DNA of 64,000 nucleotides from Marinobacter lutaoensis (GTDB lineage Bacteria; Pseudomonadota; Gammaproteobacteria; Pseudomonadales; Oleiphilaceae): NCBI RefSeq assembly GCF_001981305.1, contig NZ_MSCW01000001.1, forward strand, positions 124,001 to 188,000, given 5' to 3'. Both the position numbers and the translations under genes were made by a program. This document shows, piece after piece, positions 1-8,058 of the stretch. The notes beneath the pieces were generated by a model, which did no database searches, was not told the DNA's origin, and saw nothing but the letters and a program-made list of their open reading frames with translations. Every line of letters begins with the position of its first letter. Positions within the stretch are counted from its first letter, which is position 1.

Positions 1-2
1 GC

Positions 3-1709
3 GACGTTGAGGCCCAGTTCAACACCACGCTGTCCGCGGGCGTTGGTTGGCGGGTTTCTGATCGCGACAAGCGGTTGATTGCCCAGGGCAACCTGGGGCC
101 GGACTATGCCTATACGGATACCGGCGCCTCCACCAACAACTACGACGACGGCAACCTCAACTTCGACAAGGGCGACACCTACTCCAAGATTGTCAAGGGC
201 AACAGCGAGCTGTTCCTGAACTACGACGTGGACAGCGACACCCTGACCCGGGTGGGGGGCCTGTTGCGGGGGCGTTACTGGTATGACTTCGAACTGAAGG
301 ATGAAGACCGCGAGCACGTGCCCCTGAACGACGAGGCGTCCGACAATGCCTCCGGCGGTGAGATCCTCGATGCCTACGTGTTTTCCGACTGGTACTTCGG
401 CGACGTGCCGGTCAGCCTGCGTTATGGCAAGCAGGTCGTTAGCTGGGGCGAGAGCACGTTCATCCAGGGCGGCATCAACACCATCAACCCGGTGGACGTG
501 CCGGCGTTTCGGGCGCCCGGTTCCGAGTTGAAGGATGCCCTGCTGCCGGTGGAAATGTTCTACGGCTCCGCCGGCATCACCGAAAACCTGACCGTCGAGA
601 CCTTTGTCCAGACCGACTGGGAGCCGGTACGCCCCGATGACTGCGGCACCTTCTTCTCGACCAACGATTTCGCCGCCGATGGTTGTGGCCCGGTGCTGCT
701 GGCCGGCCAGTTGCCGGACTCCGAGGCTTACGCCCAGGGCTTTATCGCGCCCCGTCTTGGCGACCGCGAGGCCGATTCCAAGGATCAGTTCGGGGTGGCG
801 CTGCGCTGGTATGTGCCGGAACTGAACGACTCCGAACTGGGCTTCTACTACATCAAATACAACAGCCGGCTGCCGTATGTCAGCGGCCGGGTGAATGACC
901 CTGATAATGGGGTCACCTTCCCGTCCTACTTCATCGAATACCCCGAGAACATCGACCTGTACGGCATCAGCATCAACACCACCACGCCGGGCGGGTGGTC
1001 GCTGGGGGCGGAGTACAGCTTCCGGGAGAACCTGCCGCTGCAGTGGAACGCCTTCGAGCTGATCTACGGCGGTCTGCAACTCCAGAACCCGGTAACCGGT
1101 GACAACGCCAGTTTGCTGCAGGACCAGCGTGAAGCCGAGGCCGGTGGCGCCGATCTCTCCGGCCAGGATGTCAGCGGTTGGGACCGCTTCAAGGTCTCCC
1201 AGGCGCAGTTCACCCTGATCAAGTTCTTCGACCAGGTGATGGGCGCCAGCCGCCTGTCATTCATCACTGAATTCGGCGCGACCTACGTGCACGACCTGCC
1301 GGACAAGGACGAGGCGCTGTATGGCCGCTCCGGGACGTTCGGTATCGGCACCCGGCCAGGCGGCGGTTGTGAGGAACTGAACCTCAACGACAGCTACTGT
1401 ACCCTGGACGGCTACACCACCGCATTCTCCTGGGGCTACCGGGCCCGCCTGGTGTGGGACTACCCGAATGCCATTGCCGGTGTGAACCTGTCTCCACAGC
1501 TGGCCTGGAGCCACGACGTGAAGGGCTACAGCCCGCAGCCTGGCGGTGCCTTCAACGAGGGTAGTAAGGCGATCGGTCTGTCCCTGCAGGCGGTCTACCA
1601 GAACAAGATCACCGGAAACATCGGCTACACGAACTTCTTCGGCGGCGAACCGTATAACGAGTTGACGGACCGCGACTTCGTGACTGCCAGCGTTTCCTAC
1701 TCATTCTGA
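3..1709 (+). CDS. DUF1302 family outer-membrane protein, 5' end cut off
   Basis: The frame is open from base 3, so the gene begins upstream of the window; only the last 569 codons are here. The product is a long beta-rich protein with many aromatic residues and ends in VSYSF, a typical outer-membrane C-terminus with terminal Phe. The overall pattern (early GDTYSK, KGNSELFLNYDV, RGRYWYDFE, SWGESTFIQGGINTINPVD) is that of DUF1302, porin-like proteins of pseudomonads and marine gammaproteobacteria. It is followed after 32 bases by a DUF1329 gene, its standard partner. The pair is often found with RND exporters and in lipid or sterol metabolism regions; its exact role is unknown. The family call is confident, the function is not. 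Confidence 0.85.
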   Translation, partial: DVEAQFNTTLSAGVGWRVSDRDKRLIAQGNLGPDYAYTDTGASTNNYDDGNLNFDKGDTYSKIVKGNSELFLNYDVDSDTLTRVGGLLRGRYWYDFELKDEDREHVPLNDEASDNASGGEILDAYVFSDWYFGDVPVSLRYGKQVVSWGESTFIQGGINTINPVDVPAFRAPGSELKDALLPVEMFYGSAGITENLTVETFVQTDWEPVRPDDCGTFFSTNDFAADGCGPVLLAGQLPDSEAYAQGFIAPRLGDREADSKDQFGVALRWYVPELNDSELGFYYIKYNSRLPYVSGRVNDPDNGVTFPSYFIEYPENIDLYGISINTTTPGGWSLGAEYSFRENLPLQWNAFELIYGGLQLQNPVTGDNASLLQDQREAEAGGADLSGQDVSGWDRFKVSQAQFTLIKFFDQVMGASRLSFITEFGATYVHDLPDKDEALYGRSGTFGIGTRPGGGCEELNLNDSYCTLDGYTTAFSWGYRARLVWDYPNAIAGVNLSPQLAWSHDVKGYSPQPGGAFNEGSKAIGLSLQAVYQNKITGNIGYTNFFGGEPYNELTDRDFVTASVSYSF

Positions 1710-1741
1710 CCCGGACCGAATTCTCCAACGAGGTAAGCTAC

Positions 1742-3103
1742 ATGAAACTGAACAAGAAACTACTGGCCACGGGCGTACTGGCGGCAAGCATGCTGGCGGG
1801 TCAGGCCTGGGGTGCGGTTTCTGCGGCGGAGGCGGCCAAGCTGGGCGACTCCCTGACCCCCATGGGCGCCGAAAAGGCCGGCAACGGTGGCGACATCCCC
1901 GCCTGGACCGGTGGTCTGACCACGCCCCCGGCCGGTTACAAAGGGGACGGCATCTACGTGAACCCGTTTCCCAATGAAAAACCGAAATTCGTGATCGACC
2001 GCAGCAACGTCGACCAGTACGCCGACAAGCTGTCTCCGGGCCAGGTGGCCATGATCAAGAAATACGACGACTACTTCATGCCGGTCTATGAGACTCACCG
2101 GACCGCGACCTATCCGGACGAGGTGATGAAGCAGACCGTCGCCAACGCCACCAAGGTCGAGCTGATCAAGGACGGCAACGGCCTGGGTAATTACGAGAGC
2201 GCCACGCCGTTCCCGATTCCCAAGAACGGGTTGGAAGTGATCTGGAACCACATCACCCGCTATCGGGGTGGGGCGGTTCAGAGGAACGTCGGCCAAGTGA
2301 CTCCCACCGCCGACGGGGCCTACTCCGTGGTCAAGTTTCAGGACGAAATCACCTGGCGGACCTACCTGAAGGATTACGATCCGGCCGAGGACCCGAACGT
2401 ACTGTTCTACTTCAAACAGGCCATCACCGCGCCGGCGCGGCTGGCTGGTAACGTCCTGCTGGTACATGAAACCATCGACCAGGTGGCCGAGCCCCGCCGG
2501 GCGTGGGTGTACAACGCCGGGCAGCGCCGCGTGCGCCGGGCCCCCCAGGTGGCCTACGATGGCCCGGGCACCGCGGCGGACGGCCTGCGCACCTCCGACA
2601 ACTTCGACATGTTCAACGGTGCTCCGGACCGCTACAACTGGGAGCTGCTGGGCAAAAAGGAAATGTACATTCCGTACAACTCCTACAAACTGGTGGATCG
2701 CAGCCTGACGTACGATCAGATCGTCAAGGCCGGCCACATCAACCAGGACCTGACCCGCTACGAGCTGCACCGGGTCTGGCACGTGCGCGCAACCCTGAAG
2801 GAAGGGGAGCGCCACATTTACGCCCAGCGTGATTTCTTCATCGATGAGGATACCTGGCAGGCGGCGGTGATTGACCACTACGACGGTCGCGGCGAACTCT
2901 GGCGGGTCGCCGAGGCCCATGCCATGCAGTTCTACGACCAGGACGTACCCTGGTATGCGCTGGAAGTGCTCTACGACCTGCTGTCCGGCCGCTACCTGGC
3001 ACTGGGGCTGACCAACGAAGAGAACAACCCGTACACCTTTGGCGTGGAACGCTCCTCTCGGGACTACACCCCGGCCGCGTTGCGCCGGGCAGGCACCCGC
3101 TAA
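1742..3103 (+). CDS. DUF1329 family periplasmic/outer-membrane-associated protein
   Basis: 453 residues. It starts at ATG 1742 behind a good ribosome site (GAGGTAAG, 7 bases upstream). Residues 1-25 form a signal peptide (basic start, hydrophobic core, cleavage near AWG-A). The mature part has the DUF1329 pattern, including GAEKAGNGGDIPAWTGG near the start and RRAWVYNAGQRRVRRAP in the middle. DUF1329 proteins have a LolA/LolB-like fold and are thought to carry lipophilic ligands, but that is family knowledge rather than something seen here. It is co-directional with the DUF1302 gene 32 bases upstream, so one transcript is likely, ending at the hairpin at 3151. Confidence 0.85.
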   Translation: MKLNKKLLATGVLAASMLAGQAWGAVSAAEAAKLGDSLTPMGAEKAGNGGDIPAWTGGLTTPPAGYKGDGIYVNPFPNEKPKFVIDRSNVDQYADKLSPGQVAMIKKYDDYFMPVYETHRTATYPDEVMKQTVANATKVELIKDGNGLGNYESATPFPIPKNGLEVIWNHITRYRGGAVQRNVGQVTPTADGAYSVVKFQDEITWRTYLKDYDPAEDPNVLFYFKQAITAPARLAGNVLLVHETIDQVAEPRRAWVYNAGQRRVRRAPQVAYDGPGTAADGLRTSDNFDMFNGAPDRYNWELLGKKEMYIPYNSYKLVDRSLTYDQIVKAGHINQDLTRYELHRVWHVRATLKEGERHIYAQRDFFIDEDTWQAAVIDHYDGRGELWRVAEAHAMQFYDQDVPWYALEVLYDLLSGRYLALGLTNEENNPYTFGVERSSRDYTPAALRRAGTR

Positions 3104-3122
3104 CGGGCCTCCGGGAAACCAA

Positions 3123-3144
3123 AGCGGGTCGCGAGCGACCCGCT
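3123..3144 (+). terminator. GC-rich hairpin behind the DUF1329 gene
   Basis: A perfect 9-base stem (3123-3131 with 3136-3144) encloses the 4-base loop CGAG. It has no T tract of its own and lies just before a second, stronger hairpin, so the two may act together. Confidence 0.5.
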
Positions 3145-3150
3145 GGACTG

Positions 3151-3190
3151 CGACAAACCCCCACCACAACGGCGGGGGTTTGTCGTATTT
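3151..3190 (+). terminator. Rho-independent-type terminator of the DUF1302/DUF1329 operon
   Basis: A perfect 12-base stem (3151-3162 with 3174-3185) encloses an 11-base loop and is followed by TATTT. It sits 47 bases after the DUF1329 stop codon. The rest of the gap up to 3420 holds no gene I can support. It must contain the promoter of the LuxR-type regulator, but I see no clear -35/-10 pair. Confidence 0.7.
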
Positions 3191-3420
3191 GGGGCCGCTT
3201 TTCAGAGGTTGCCCGTGCTTATTCTGGGCCTGACGGCAAAGGCAGTGCTAAAAAACCGCCATCCAATCGTGTGCTAATACGTCAAAATTTTGCAGCCTCG
3301 CCCCCACTTGGTTTAACCTTCCTCTCATACTAAAGGCGTACCCGATGCAGGTCGCCGTATGGAAATCATTGGAGCCTTCCAATCCTGGTCCAGTAGCCGG
3401 ACGGTTCGGACCGCTTTGTC

Positions 3421-6117
3421 ATGGGGCAGTGCGTGAAACCATTCAATGAAGGCCGGGCCGCCAACGACGAATTCCAGTCTGCCAACAACGGTCTCCAGCG
3501 GGGCGAGCTGGTCCGGGATCTGCTGAAGCAGCGGATGCAGGTGCCGGATTTGCCGGCCGATGCGTTGGCGCGCCCGGCGCTGAATCAGCGTATTCTGGGC
3601 GCGCTTTCCCCCCGCCGTGCACTCCTTGTCGAGGCCCCCTGTGGCTATGGCAAATCCCATGCGGTCCTCAGTGCCCTGAGCACGGTGCCCGGTGCCGCCT
3701 GCTGGTTGTCTCTGACACCGCAGGAGAATGCACCGGCCCGGCTTCTGACGCTGCTGTCGCTGGCCCTGGATACCCCCGGGATCCTCGACAGTGCCCTGCA
3801 AGGGGGGGCGGGCTTTGCCGATGCCCTGGCGATGATGCTGGTGTCGGTGGGCCGGAACGCCGCGTTTGAACAGCGGGTTCTGGTGCTGGACAATCTGGAT
3901 CACCTGAGCAATCCCGCCGCCGCCGAGCTGGTATCCCAACTGGTACGCAATCTGCCGGAGTCTCTGACGCTCGTCCTGATTTCCCGCTGCGGTCTGCCGT
4001 TTGAAACCCACGGGCTGGAACTGGAAGGGCGCTTTACTCGTCTGGGGCCGGAGGCGTTGGAGCTGTCCCGGGTTGAGACGTTCCGCTTTTTCGAGGGCCT
4101 GCTGGCGGCGAACCGGCTGACCAGTGTCGCAGTGGACAAGCTGTATGATTTGACCGAGGGCTGGATTACGCCGCTTGCACTCTATCGCCGGGAACTGGAG
4201 CAGACGCTGGAGCGAAAGCCGATTCAGGAAAGCGGCAGTGTCGAGCGGTTCCTGCATGATTCGGTTCTGGCCCACGTGGCCGGCGGTCCGATGCGTTCCC
4301 TCAGGGCCATCGCTGAGCTGGAGACCTGTTCCGATGAGCTGTTTCTGGCCCTGGAACCGGCGCTGCCAGAGACGCCGTGCCTGCTGCCGTCCCAGGCGCA
4401 GGAGCGGGGGCTGCCCATCCGCTCCATGCCGGGCCGGGGCCGTTGGTATCGGCTGAACCCTTTGTTGCAGGAATGGTTGCGGGCGTCCCGGATGCCCGGT
4501 TACGAAGCCCGGATGCGGCTGGCGAGCCAGTGGTTCGGTCAGCGATACCAGTTCCCGGAGGCGTTGCGTTACGCGTTGCTGGCCGGTGATGACGAGGAAG
4601 TGATTCGGATTGCCTCGGAGGGATCGGAAGCCCTGCTGCTGGGGCAGGACACGGCGTCTTTGTTGCGGATGCGCAGGAGTCTGCCGGCGGAGCTCCTTGA
4701 GCGCAGCCCGAGGCTGCGCATTGTGTATGGCTGGGTGCACGCGATTGGTGGCCAGTTTGGTCAGGCACGGGCGTTGATTGACGATCTATCGCCGGCGGAC
4801 CTTGAAGCTCATGACTGTCGGATCGCGGCTCTCCAGTCCTTTATCCTGAGAGGCGAGGGCAAGGTGGCGGAGGCTCTGGCCATGGCGGACCGGGCCCTGG
4901 CCGATGGTGAGCTGTCTACCCAGGGGCAGCTGGTGGTGCAAATGGTGCGCTCCAGTGCTCTGTGCGCCGCCGGACGGTTCCAAGAAGCCCGTGAAGCCAA
5001 TCGGGCCGCGTCGCGGCTGGCCAGGGAAGCGGGGGATTCCGGTTCCGAGGCGCTGGCGGTGTATGCCCACGCCCGCATCGAGCTGGGCAAGGGGGCGCTC
5101 CGACATGCCGAGCAGCTGTTGCGTACCGGGCTGGATACGGCCATGCAGGAGCTGGCACGTCCGGCTCGGGTGGGGGAAACCCGGCTCCAGCTCAATCTGG
5201 TGCTGGTGTTATGGCACCAGGGGCGACTGGCGGAGGCGGATCGCCTGCTGGCCCTGTGCGCACGTCATGCGGAACAGGCCCGGGATCTGGGATTGCTGCT
5301 GGCGATGGCGCTCCGGGTGCTGATGTGCCGCGCCGAACACCGCCTTGAGGACGCCTTTGTCTGGATCGGCCGGGCCGAGCGCACCATGCACGCCTGGCAG
5401 GTGGACGAGTCCCTTTATGTGCCCGTGCTCGAAGCCCTGAAGGCCAGCTGCTGGCTGGCCCAGGGGCGGGTGGACAGTGCGCTGCAGGCGCTTCGGCGGC
5501 TGCAGCCCTATCGGGACGCCGGGTGCGTGCCGGAGCTGTTTCCCATGATGCCGGGGCTGCTGGACTGTCTGCAGGTCCGGGTGGACATGGCCCGGGGGGA
5601 CTTGGTACGTGCCCGGGAGACCCTCCAGCGCATTCGGGAACGCTATGAATCCACGATTCCCTGGGGCGTCGACCTGCATGTGCGGCTGCTGGATGCCGTA
5701 CTGTGTCATCGGGAAAAAGGCGGAGCGACGGCGCGCCGGTTGCTGTGCGACCTCATTGCCGAGGCGGCCTCGGAACACTACATCAGCCCGTTCGCCGAGC
5801 TGCGGGGGGAGCTGCAGGAGCTGATGGAGCGAAGCCTGGTTCAGGTACCGGAGAGCGGTTTCCGGCAGGATCTGGCCCAGCTGTTCGGGGTTCCGCTTGC
5901 CGGAGGGCATGGGGAGACCCTGCCGGAGCCGATCAGCGAGCGTGAGCAGGGGGTGCTGGAACTCATCGCTCAGGGGCTTTCGAATCAGGAGATTGCGGAT
6001 AAGCTCCACATTTCCTTGCATACCGTGAAAACCCACGCTCGCCGGATCAACGCCAAGCTCGAGGTGCGTTCCCGGACCCAGGCGATTGTCCGGGCCCGCG
6101 AACTGGGGCTGCTTTAG
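3421..6117 (+). CDS. MalT-like LuxR-family transcriptional activator (large ATP-binding type)
   Basis: 898 residues, the size of MalT-type LAL regulators. A Walker A motif (APCGYGKS) lies near residue 70, with a likely Walker B (LVLDNLDHL) near residue 155. A long helical TPR-like region runs from about 420 to 800. The C-terminal LuxR helix-turn-helix is at about 838-898 (SEREQGVLELIAQGLSNQEI then HTVKTHARRINAKL). Such proteins bind ATP and an inducer and activate promoters. Its neighbour is the DUF1302/DUF1329 operon, a plausible target. An in-frame TAG at 3394 limits the start to 3421 or later; no strong ribosome site precedes 3421, and the ATG at 3535 is an alternative. Its stop codon overlaps the convergent gene by 4 bases. 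Confidence 0.85.
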   Translation: MGQCVKPFNEGRAANDEFQSANNGLQRGELVRDLLKQRMQVPDLPADALARPALNQRILGALSPRRALLVEAPCGYGKSHAVLSALSTVPGAACWLSLTPQENAPARLLTLLSLALDTPGILDSALQGGAGFADALAMMLVSVGRNAAFEQRVLVLDNLDHLSNPAAAELVSQLVRNLPESLTLVLISRCGLPFETHGLELEGRFTRLGPEALELSRVETFRFFEGLLAANRLTSVAVDKLYDLTEGWITPLALYRRELEQTLERKPIQESGSVERFLHDSVLAHVAGGPMRSLRAIAELETCSDELFLALEPALPETPCLLPSQAQERGLPIRSMPGRGRWYRLNPLLQEWLRASRMPGYEARMRLASQWFGQRYQFPEALRYALLAGDDEEVIRIASEGSEALLLGQDTASLLRMRRSLPAELLERSPRLRIVYGWVHAIGGQFGQARALIDDLSPADLEAHDCRIAALQSFILRGEGKVAEALAMADRALADGELSTQGQLVVQMVRSSALCAAGRFQEAREANRAASRLAREAGDSGSEALAVYAHARIELGKGALRHAEQLLRTGLDTAMQELARPARVGETRLQLNLVLVLWHQGRLAEADRLLALCARHAEQARDLGLLLAMALRVLMCRAEHRLEDAFVWIGRAERTMHAWQVDESLYVPVLEALKASCWLAQGRVDSALQALRRLQPYRDAGCVPELFPMMPGLLDCLQVRVDMARGDLVRARETLQRIRERYESTIPWGVDLHVRLLDAVLCHREKGGATARRLLCDLIAEAASEHYISPFAELRGELQELMERSLVQVPESGFRQDLAQLFGVPLAGGHGETLPEPISEREQGVLELIAQGLSNQEIADKLHISLHTVKTHARRINAKLEVRSRTQAIVRARELGLL

Positions 6118-7019
6118 GCCTCTGCGGATTCGTGTTTCAGGGCCTCGATCCGGGCATCCTTTTCGGCCCAAAGCTCGCCGACCCAACGCTGGAAGTCCGC
6201 CCGCATCTCCCGATTGTTCTCGTAATCCATGCCCAGGAATCGCTCGGGAATCTCCAGGGTACGCACGTCGATGATGATGCGGCGGATACGGCCACAGAGA
6301 TAGTCCCAGAACCCGAAGCGACCGTCGGGGTAGACGATGGTGATGTCGAGCATGGTGTGAAGGATATCCCCCATGGTACCCAGCACAAAGGCGGTGCCGC
6401 CAGCTCTCGGCTTGAGCAGATGTTTGTAGGGGGCGTTCTGGCGCTGGTGTTTTTCCGGGGTGAAGCGGGTCCCCTCCATGAAGTTGAGGATGGCCACCGG
6501 CGTGTAGCGGAATTTTTCACATGCGGCCTTGGTCGCGGCAATGTCCTTGCCCTTCAGTTCCGGCCGCTTGGCAATCTGTTCCTTGGTGTGCCGGTGCATG
6601 AACGGAAAATCCAGCGCCCACCAGGCCAGCCCCAGCAGTGGTACCCAGATCAGCTCCTTTTTCAGGAAGAACTTGAGCAGGGGAATGCGGCGGTTCATGA
6701 CGTACTGAATGGCGGGTATGTCGGCCCAGCTCTGGTGGTTGCAGGTCACAAAGTACCAGTGGTCTCGGCCCAGCTGGTCCACGCCCCGGACATCCCACTC
6801 CACCTGGTGAAGCAGGTCCACCAGGAGGTTGTTGAAACCGATCCAGGCGCGGGCGACACCGTTGAGCGCGACGGTGCAGGCCTTGCGCACGGCGGTTACC
6901 GGAATGATCAGCTTGATCAGGGCGAAAACCGTCAGCACGGGGTAAAGCACCAGGGTATTCAACAGGATCATCAGGGCCGCCAGGGTTCCCTTGAGCGGCG
7001 CGGGCAGGAAATCAAGCAT
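6114..7019 (-). CDS. yihG: YihG-like 1-acylglycerol-3-phosphate acyltransferase (PlsC/LPLAT family)
   Basis: 301 residues. The N-terminus has one or two membrane segments (about 10-40). The acyltransferase motifs are intact: the HX4D box NHQSWAD (His95, Asp100) and EGTR (Glu182-Arg185) in FMEGTRFTPEK. Flanking stretches such as WVPLLGLAWWALDFPFM and KGKDIAATK closely follow my memory of E. coli YihG, which sets acyl chains at the sn-2 position of phospholipids. It acts in the inner membrane. Its stop codon overlaps the stop of the upstream regulator gene on the other strand. A glucosaminidase gene lies 35 bases upstream on the same strand. Confidence 0.85.
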   Translation of the reverse strand: MLDFLPAPLKGTLAALMILLNTLVLYPVLTVFALIKLIIPVTAVRKACTVALNGVARAWIGFNNLLVDLLHQVEWDVRGVDQLGRDHWYFVTCNHQSWADIPAIQYVMNRRIPLLKFFLKKELIWVPLLGLAWWALDFPFMHRHTKEQIAKRPELKGKDIAATKAACEKFRYTPVAILNFMEGTRFTPEKHQRQNAPYKHLLKPRAGGTAFVLGTMGDILHTMLDITIVYPDGRFGFWDYLCGRIRRIIIDVRTLEIPERFLGMDYENNREMRADFQRWVGELWAEKDARIEALKHESAEA

Positions 7020-7054
7020 TCCGTCGTGTCTCTGGATGAATCGTGTATGGTTGG

Positions 7055-7978
7055 TCAGCCTTCGGCGGGCCCATTCTCGTCGATGGTGGGGCCCGGTAGC
7101 AACCCGGCTTCCTGGGGTGTCGAGGCCAGTTGCAGCAAAGCCTCGGGGTTCCGCCCCTGCACCATGGTCCGGAAAGCGTCGTCGTAGAACTCGAGGTTGT
7201 TGTAGTGAATCATGGCGCGGATTTCCTCTACGTATGCTTCACCACGCTCCGAGTAACCCAACAGGCCTTCTGCCATTTCCAGGCCGGACAAGGGGGTTTG
7301 TTCGGCGCGGTCCTTGAGCCGGATCTCCCGCAGGGCCTGGTAGGTGGGGTGGCGGTTGAGGTTTTCGATGTAGGCGCGGATCGAGCGATACGGCGAGGCA
7401 AACTTGGCGACCTCATGGCGGGCACCCTCGACACGGCTTTGCGGTACCAAACCACAGCCCCGGGTAAAACACCACTGGCCAAACAGGTTGTTGCCATGCC
7501 TGGCGAAACGGGATGTCCCCCAGGCGGATTCGTTGGCGGCTTGGGCCATCACCAGCGAGGGCGGGATCACATCCAGGCGTTTCTTGAGCAGTTCGAACTG
7601 CTGGCGGCTGCCCGTGACGGCCTTGATCCGGAGCCGCTGCGCCTGCTGGTCCAGCCAGTGCTTTTCCTGGGGGGTCAGCGAGGCCTTCTTTTCCAGGCTC
7701 AGGAGGTAGTTGCGTTCCAGCAGGATGCGGGAGTTGGCCAGAACGATCCGGGGGTAGAGAAACGCGAAGAACGCGGCTTTTTTCTCGGTGGTGTCAACAT
7801 AGCCGGAAAAATCCGGCAGCGGTGTCGCAGCCCAGGCGGGCAGGGGAGGCAGTTCCTTGAGAAAGACTTCCGACCCGGAGTCGGCGGCCTGATCCCGCGG
7901 TGGCAGATACAGGCTCCCGGCCACGGTGAATACGACCAGGGGAACAAGCAACAACAAAGCCCGGCTGGCGGCAGACAT
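7055..7978 (-). CDS. bax: Bax-like peptidoglycan glucosaminidase
   Basis: 307 residues with an N-terminal hydrophobic segment (residues 7-25, signal peptide or anchor). The glucosaminidase (FlgJ/Bax, glycoside hydrolase 73-like) core includes VMAQAANESAWGTSRFA, where the Glu of NES is the expected catalytic acid, followed by GNNLFGQWCF and LNRHPTYQALR. This matches E. coli Bax. The expected role is cutting beta-1,4 bonds next to N-acetylglucosamine in the cell wall. It sits 35 bases upstream of the acyltransferase gene and may share its transcript. Confidence 0.85.
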   Translation of the reverse strand: MSAASRALLLLVPLVVFTVAGSLYLPPRDQAADSGSEVFLKELPPLPAWAATPLPDFSGYVDTTEKKAAFFAFLYPRIVLANSRILLERNYLLSLEKKASLTPQEKHWLDQQAQRLRIKAVTGSRQQFELLKKRLDVIPPSLVMAQAANESAWGTSRFARHGNNLFGQWCFTRGCGLVPQSRVEGARHEVAKFASPYRSIRAYIENLNRHPTYQALREIRLKDRAEQTPLSGLEMAEGLLGYSERGEAYVEEIRAMIHYNNLEFYDDAFRTMVQGRNPEALLQLASTPQEAGLLPGPTIDENGPAEG

Positions 7979-8058
7979 AACACCTCTCGCGAGAATGGAT
8001 ATGACTGGGATTATAACAGGTTATACAGGGATGCCCGCGGCCCCGGCCGGCAGCGGGT

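Noticed and set aside
1760..3169. A 469-codon minus-strand open frame opposite the DUF1329 gene
   Set aside because: Same reason: the plus-strand protein has a signal peptide and family motifs; the reverse frame has shadow-like composition and crosses the terminator.
3325..4740. A 471-codon minus-strand open frame opposite the LuxR-type regulator
   Set aside because: Gln/Arg/Pro-rich shadow with no motif, opposite a gene with Walker A and TPR features.
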